Positions 5,855 to 8,939 of a DNA stretch of 8,939 bases are shown here, piece by piece. How positions within the stretch are numbered: the first letter of the stretch is position 1; each line of letters opens with the position of its first letter. The stretch is from an uncultured Neisseria sp. (GTDB lineage: Bacteria; Pseudomonadota; Gammaproteobacteria; Burkholderiales; Neisseriaceae): assembly GCA_927911515.1 (NCBI GenBank), contig CAKMQH010000161.1:1-8939 (forward strand). Direction: 5' to 3'. The position numbers and the translations under genes were made by a program. The notes under the pieces were generated by a model that was not told where the DNA came from, made no database searches, and was given only the letters and a program-made list of their open reading frames with translations.

Positions 5855-6976
5855 TCAGAATTTATGTGCCAAGCCGAAAGAAACGGCTTTTTGCTCAACA
5901 GAGCCTGTGTGATCAGGAGTCAGGCGGGTTTTGCTGCCCAGTTTCATATAGCCGGCATGAGCAAGCATAGAAGTACGTTTGCTGAATTTGTATTTGGCAC
6001 CAACCACAACTTGGTCGAATTTATCAACCAGTTTCTCACCACTGTTCACGCCTTTTGCCGCCCAACCGTGAGCGTAGCTGATTTGCGGGGTTACGTTCCC
6101 GAAGGTATAGCCCACGGTAACGGCTGCATCTACAACCTTAACAGCTTCTTCTTTGCCTGAATCTTTGGTGATGTCCACACCTTTGTAGGTATTGAAATCA
6201 TCGGTAAAGTGCGCCAAATATTTGTTCGCGCTTTCATGGCCTTTGGCATATTGCGCACCTACGCCGACAAACAGGTTGTCTTTGTCGTAGTAGCTTTCAA
6301 TCTTAGCGATTTGGGCAGCTTTGACTTTGCCATCTTTGTTGGTATACGCGCCTTTATAATGACCGTAGCCCAGTTTGGTGGCGAAACCGTTGTTTTCGTA
6401 GATCAAACCGGCAGTATATTGCTCTTTGCTCGGTTTTTCGTGTACGTATTTGTCGTCCGGATTGCGGTTGTCGCGCGGAGCGTAGGAGGCATTGAACTTG
6501 AATCCGCCGAACGAAGGGCTGTCATAACGCAAAGAGGTCGTACGTACGCCGGTGCGGGTGTTGATACCCAAACCCATGGCATCGGTTTTATACATCCACG
6601 GATCGATGGTGTCCATTTCGTTGAGCATGTTGTCGATGTTACCGGCACGAACTTTACCGAACTTGCCTTCCAAACCGATGAAGGAATTGCGGTTGCCGAA
6701 ACGTTGGCTGTTGGATTCGCCTAAAATAGAGGTACGCTGTTCAACCTGCCAAATGACTTTGAGGTCGTCTGAAAGTTTCTCGTTGCCTTTGAAGCCGATG
6801 CGCGAAGTATTGTCGTTGATGCGGGTAGCGGTCGCGCTTTTTTCAGTACCTTCACTGCCTTTAATTTTCACTTGTCCTGCGGTGATGCTGCTTTTCACCT
6901 GTCCATAAAGAACAACTTCAGCGGACGCTGCAAAAGGTAGGGCTGCTGCGGTTAAAGTAATCAATATTTTCTTCAT
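5855..6976 (-). CDS. major outer-membrane porin, neisserial PorB-like
   Basis: This is a 373-residue trimeric-type general porin that forms diffusion channels in the outer membrane. A signal peptide (residues 1-19, ending AASA) precedes a mature protein beginning EVVLYGQVKSS, close to the DVTLYG start of meningococcal porins. Conserved segments include SRIGFKGNEKL (58-68), VIWQVEQ (74-80) and SFIGLEGKFGKVRAGNIDNML. The chain ends GLAHKF, with the terminal Phe recognised by the BAM machinery. The segment around EKPSKEQYTAG and the KAAQIAKI region probably belong to surface loops. The start is fixed by the signal peptide and by a strong AAGGAGG 4 bases upstream. A good promoter precedes it (7021-7049) and a DUS hairpin follows. 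An exact uptake sequence lies in the coding region at 6762-6773. Commensal Neisseria usually have one such porin; without alignment I do not assign porA or porB. Confidence 0.95.
   Translation of the reverse strand: MKKILITLTAAALPFAASAEVVLYGQVKSSITAGQVKIKGSEGTEKSATATRINDNTSRIGFKGNEKLSDDLKVIWQVEQRTSILGESNSQRFGNRNSFIGLEGKFGKVRAGNIDNMLNEMDTIDPWMYKTDAMGLGINTRTGVRTTSLRYDSPSFGGFKFNASYAPRDNRNPDDKYVHEKPSKEQYTAGLIYENNGFATKLGYGHYKGAYTNKDGKVKAAQIAKIESYYDKDNLFVGVGAQYAKGHESANKYLAHFTDDFNTYKGVDITKDSGKEEAVKVVDAAVTVGYTFGNVTPQISYAHGWAAKGVNSGEKLVDKFDQVVVGAKYKFSKRTSMLAHAGYMKLGSKTRLTPDHTGSVEQKAVSFGLAHKF
6762..6773 (+). repeat. DNA uptake sequence inside the porin gene
   Basis: An exact AGGTCGTCTGAA on the + strand is antisense to the porin. 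On the coding strand it reads through LSDDL (about residues 68-72), where I expect a periplasmic turn between early beta strands. A constant uptake site within a variable antigen gene would favour its exchange by transformation. Confidence 0.85.
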
Positions 6977-7020
6977 GAGTCCTCCTTAAATTTAAAAATT
7001 GAGTAAAAGTACCAGACTCC

Positions 7021-7049
7021 ATCATAATGATTTTAGGATTATTAGACAA
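7021..7049 (-). promoter_or_regulatory. porin promoter
   Basis: On the minus strand TTGTCT (7049-7044) is followed after exactly 17 bases by TATGAT (7026-7021), 4/6 and 5/6 consensus matches. Very A/T-rich sequence lies upstream (7050-7100), suitable for RNA polymerase alpha contacts. The start would be near 7014, giving a leader of about 38 nt with the AAGGAGG ribosome binding site. Confidence 0.7.
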
Positions 7050-7093
7050 CTCTTTTTATCTTGAGAAAAATTATTATTTATTTCAAATAAAAT

Positions 7094-7250
7094 GTGTATT
7101 TTGCAACCCGATATCGGACAATCCTTAACATTCATCTGTTCTACGATTTTACTGATTCAAACTTCGTTTTTCCTCCGTTTGAAAATGGAAATATAAAGTG
7201 AGTGCAACTTTTTTCAGACGACCTTTTTGGGTCGTCTGAATATTTTTTTT
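7094..7250 (+). ncRNA. candidate small RNA ending at an orphan terminator
   Basis: A strong + strand terminator at 7213-7250 has no gene in front of it on that strand, because the porin runs the other way. Just before it, TTCAAAC (7156-7162) pairs with GTTTGAA (7177-7183) around a 14-nt loop rich in C and U (UUUUUCCUCC), complementary to Shine-Dalgarno sequences. Neisserial Hfq-dependent sRNAs are known with such loops. The 5' end is a guess: TAAAAT at 7088-7093 is the best -10 but lacks a -35. This is an inference, not a recognised family. Confidence 0.25.
7213..7250 (+). terminator. rho-independent terminator, reversed DUS pair
   Basis: Eleven base pairs (7213-7223 with 7230-7240) close a 6-nt loop, followed by TATTTTTTTT. 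The arms are an exact uptake sequence on minus (7213-7224) and a variant GGGTCGTCTGAA on + (7229-7240). Unlike the window's other pairs, the minus-oriented copy comes first. The 8-base T-run is the best terminator signal in the window. Confidence 0.7.
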
Positions 7251-7314
7251 GTTTATGAAGAAAACCATAGCTGAAAACAACGAAAAAAAAGAAGAAATTT
7301 CCCCGTCTAACCTA

Positions 7315-7343
7315 TTGCGCCGACAGGGATTTTGCCGTTTAAT
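7315..7343 (+). promoter_or_regulatory. possible promoter of the polyamine-binding gene
   Basis: TTGCGC (7315-7320) is followed after 17 bases by TTTAAT (7338-7343), 3/6 and 5/6 matches. Transcription would begin near 7350, giving a leader of about 125 nt. The weak -35 keeps confidence low. Confidence 0.35.
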
Positions 7344-7474
7344 GCGAACCTGCTGAATCAAGGGCCTGAGGCATATGCCGGCCGCCCCCACAGTTAACCT
7401 TTTGCATGTGGTCAGTTTGTATTACCCGCTGCCACCGCTGCAATGTTTTCCTCTTTCGCAAAAGGACTGTATCC

Positions 7475-8611
7475 ATGAAAAAAACTTCAATGGCGGCGGC
7501 ACTCATCGGCCTCGTCTTGACTGCATGCAGCGGCGGACAACAGACCGCCGCAGAATCTTCCGCCCCCTCTTCCCATACTGCGTCCGACAAGCTCAATATC
7601 TACAACTGGTCGGACTACGTCGATCCCGCCACGCTCAGCGCGTTTGAAAAAAATACGCGCATCCACGTCCGCTACGACTACTACGACAGCAACGAAGCCC
7701 TAGAAGCCAAGCTCTTAACCGGCAAATCCGGTTACGACCTCGTTGCCCCGTCCATTGCCAACGTCGGACGCCAAATCAAAGCCGGTGCGTATCAAAAAAT
7801 CGACAAAAGCCAAATCCCGAACTACGCCAACATCGATGCCGACCTGCTTTCCATGATGGCAAAAGTCGATCCGGGCAACCAATACGCCGTCCCATATTTT
7901 TGGGGCATCAACACGCTCGCCATCAACAAAAAACTGGTTCAAAAAGCCTTGGGGACGGAGCAACTGCCCGAAAACGAATGGGATTTGGTGTTCAATCCCG
8001 AATACACCAAAAAACTTAAATCCTGCGGCATCAGCTATTTCGACAGCGCCATCGAACAAATTCCGCTCGCGCTGCATTATTTGGGCAAAGACCCGAATAC
8101 CGAAAACCCCGACGACATCAAAGCCGCCGTCAACATGATGAAAAAAGTGCGTCCCGACATCAAACGCTTCACTTCGTCAGGCTATATTGACGATATGGCA
8201 GCAGGCAACCTTTGCGTCTCAGTCGGTTACGGCGGCGACTTGAATATCGCCAAAACACGCGCGCAAGAAGCGAAAAACGGCGTCGAAATCGAAGTTTTAG
8301 CGCCCAAAAGCGGCGTCGGCATCTGGGTAGATTCCCTGATGATTCCGCGTGATGCCCAAAACACCGCCAATGCGCATAAATACATCAACCACACGCTTGA
8401 TCCCGAAGTCGCGGCGCAAAACGGCAATTTCGTTACCTATGCCCCCGCCAGCCGCCCTGCACGCGCATTGATGGACGAGAAATATACCGGCGATGCGTCT
8501 ATTTTCCCAACCAAGGAATTGATGGATAAAAGTTTTATCGTATCGCCCAAATCAACAGATGCAAGCCGTTTGAGCGTCCGTTTGTGGCAATCACTGAAAG
8601 CAGGCAAATAG
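7475..8611 (+). CDS. potF: polyamine ABC transporter substrate-binding lipoprotein
   Basis: A 378-residue periplasmic binding protein that delivers putrescine or spermidine to an ABC importer. The signal peptide ends in a lipobox (LTAC, Cys18), so it is lipid-anchored. The mature part opens with the family signature KLNIYNWSDYVDPATLSAFEK (from residue 39). By eye and memory it is nearer to E. coli PotF than PotD, through LKSCGISYFD (181-190), YLGKDPN (202-208) and EAKNGVEIEV (265-274). Likely ligand contacts are Trp45, Ser46, Asp47, Ser93, Glu194, Asp255, Asp286 and Tyr322. Tyr252 and Trp284 stand where I expect PotF's Trp244 and Phe276. The frame extends upstream to 7406, but the lipoprotein signal and AAAAGGA 8 bases before ATG 7475 fix this start. 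No permease or ATPase gene is adjacent. Neisserial copies are usually called potD. A DUS terminator follows. Confidence 0.92.
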   Translation: MKKTSMAAALIGLVLTACSGGQQTAAESSAPSSHTASDKLNIYNWSDYVDPATLSAFEKNTRIHVRYDYYDSNEALEAKLLTGKSGYDLVAPSIANVGRQIKAGAYQKIDKSQIPNYANIDADLLSMMAKVDPGNQYAVPYFWGINTLAINKKLVQKALGTEQLPENEWDLVFNPEYTKKLKSCGISYFDSAIEQIPLALHYLGKDPNTENPDDIKAAVNMMKKVRPDIKRFTSSGYIDDMAAGNLCVSVGYGGDLNIAKTRAQEAKNGVEIEVLAPKSGVGIWVDSLMIPRDAQNTANAHKYINHTLDPEVAAQNGNFVTYAPASRPARALMDEKYTGDASIFPTKELMDKSFIVSPKSTDASRLSVRLWQSLKAGK

Positions 8612-8631
8612 CAGCTTGACTTTGAGAATCC

Positions 8632-8666
8632 AAAAGGTCGTCTGAAAAATTTCAGACGACCTTTTT
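8632..8666 (+). terminator. DUS-pair terminator after the polyamine-binding gene
   Basis: Fifteen base pairs (8632-8646 with 8651-8665) close a 4-nt loop and end in TTTTT. Both arms are exact uptake sequences (8635-8646 + and 8651-8662 -). It lies 20 bases after the stop codon. Confidence 0.85.
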
Positions 8667-8713
8667 GACTGCTATTGAACAAGTTATCAGCCCACTCAAT
8701 CCAACTTTGAAGA

Positions 8714-8868
8714 TATAGTGGATTAACAAAAATCAGGACAAGGCGACGAAGCCGCAGGCAGTACAGATAGTACGGAACCGATTCACTTGGTGCTTCAGCA
8801 CCTTAGAGAATCGTTCTCTTTGAGCTAAGGCGAGGCAACGCCGTATGGTTTAAAGTTAATCCACTATA
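8714..8868. mobile_element. full-length Correia repeat (CREE/NEMIS)
   Basis: The 155-bp element starts TATAGTGGATTAA (8714-8726) and ends TTAATCCACTATA (8856-8868), a perfect 13-bp terminal inverted repeat (15 bp with flanking GA/TC), with TA at each edge as the expected target duplication. The interior has the typical CAGGACAAGGCGACGAAGCC and the GGCGAGGCAACGCCGTA block. It keeps the internal segment (about 8774-8823) missing from short forms, with hairpins GGTGC-ttca-GCACC (8789-8802) and AGAGAA-tcg-TTCTCT (8805-8819). Correia elements are non-autonomous. In transcripts they fold and can be cut by RNase III, and their ends can contribute promoters. Confidence 0.93.
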
Positions 8869-8939
8869 TCAAGCAAATCAGTATTCCTTCATCTGCTCAT
8901 ATACAGATACCACTTATATCGAAAACATATCAATACGCC

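Larger units (their letters stand above)
6977..7474. other. divergent intergenic region between porin and polyamine-binding gene
   Basis: This 498-base gap holds the porin ribosome binding site and promoter, a perfect 10-bp palindrome CCGATATCGG (7108-7117), and a 7-bp hairpin with a CU-rich loop (7156-7183). It also holds a + strand terminator (7213-7250), a purine-rich tract (about 7255-7300), a possible promoter (7315-7343) and the leader of the polyamine-binding gene. That leader includes a GC-rich hairpin around palindrome GGCATATGCC (7370-7379). No protein gene is supported inside it. Confidence 0.6.
8612..8939. other. intergenic region after the polyamine-binding gene
   Basis: This gap holds the terminator and the Correia element. 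Bases 8667-8713 and 8869-8939 are AT-rich, and I see no gene, promoter or RNA in them. The next gene must begin beyond the window. Confidence 0.6.

Noticed and set aside
7021..7042. Fur-box-like sequence overlapping the porin promoter
   Set aside because: Only about 10 of 19 positions match the Fur consensus, which is expected by chance in sequence this rich in A and T.
7300..7474. Riboswitch before the polyamine-binding gene
   Set aside because: I compared it by eye with TPP, FMN, glycine and guanidine riboswitch core motifs and found none of the conserved blocks.
1..8939. CRISPR array, tRNA, rRNA, prophage or complete insertion sequence
   Set aside because: No regularly spaced direct repeats, tRNA-like cloverleaf, rRNA signature or transposase gene was seen. 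The only mobile element recognised is the Correia repeat.

Overview
The window looks chromosomal and comes from a Neisseria species. The clearest sign is the DNA uptake sequence AGGTCGTCTGAA, with twelve exact copies and a few one-base variants. From memory, this is the 'mucosa' dialect of the neisserial DUS, typical of N. mucosa, N. sicca and N. macacae rather than the ATGCCGTCTGAA of meningococcus and gonococcus. A full-length Correia element near the right end, a neisserial-type porin and adjacent hisZ-purA agree with this. Species cannot be fixed from the sequence alone.

Layout. Bases 1-1750 are AT-rich and carry two unrecognised + strand genes: a 73-residue membrane protein, and a 429-residue exported protein whose centre may resemble the DUF2931 family. 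The remaining core genes are denser in G+C. Four of them lie on the minus strand, read right to left: a major porin (5855-6976), an RnfB-like ferredoxin (4861-5709), hisZ (3284-4435) and purA (1880-3178). On the + strand, diverging from the porin, is a polyamine-binding lipoprotein of the PotF/PotD type (7475-8611). It is followed by a terminator and a 155-bp Correia element (8714-8868). Most genes or gene pairs end in a hairpin made of two facing uptake sequences.

The genes are housekeeping or envelope functions that share no single pathway. HisZ and PurA both touch purine/histidine metabolism: HisZ supports the ATP-consuming first step of histidine synthesis, and PurA makes the AMP precursor. 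The porin and the polyamine-binding protein serve solute uptake at the outer membrane and periplasm.

The most interesting unexplained signals are outside the genes. First, hisZ has a long (about 260 nt) predicted leader containing a 25-bp stem whose only three mismatches become G-U pairs in the sense RNA. Second, a strong + strand terminator at 7213-7250 has no + strand gene in front of it, which suggests a small RNA between the porin and the polyamine-binding gene. Third, the AT-rich two-gene cassette includes a gene whose start codon and probable ribosome binding site lie within a DNA uptake sequence.
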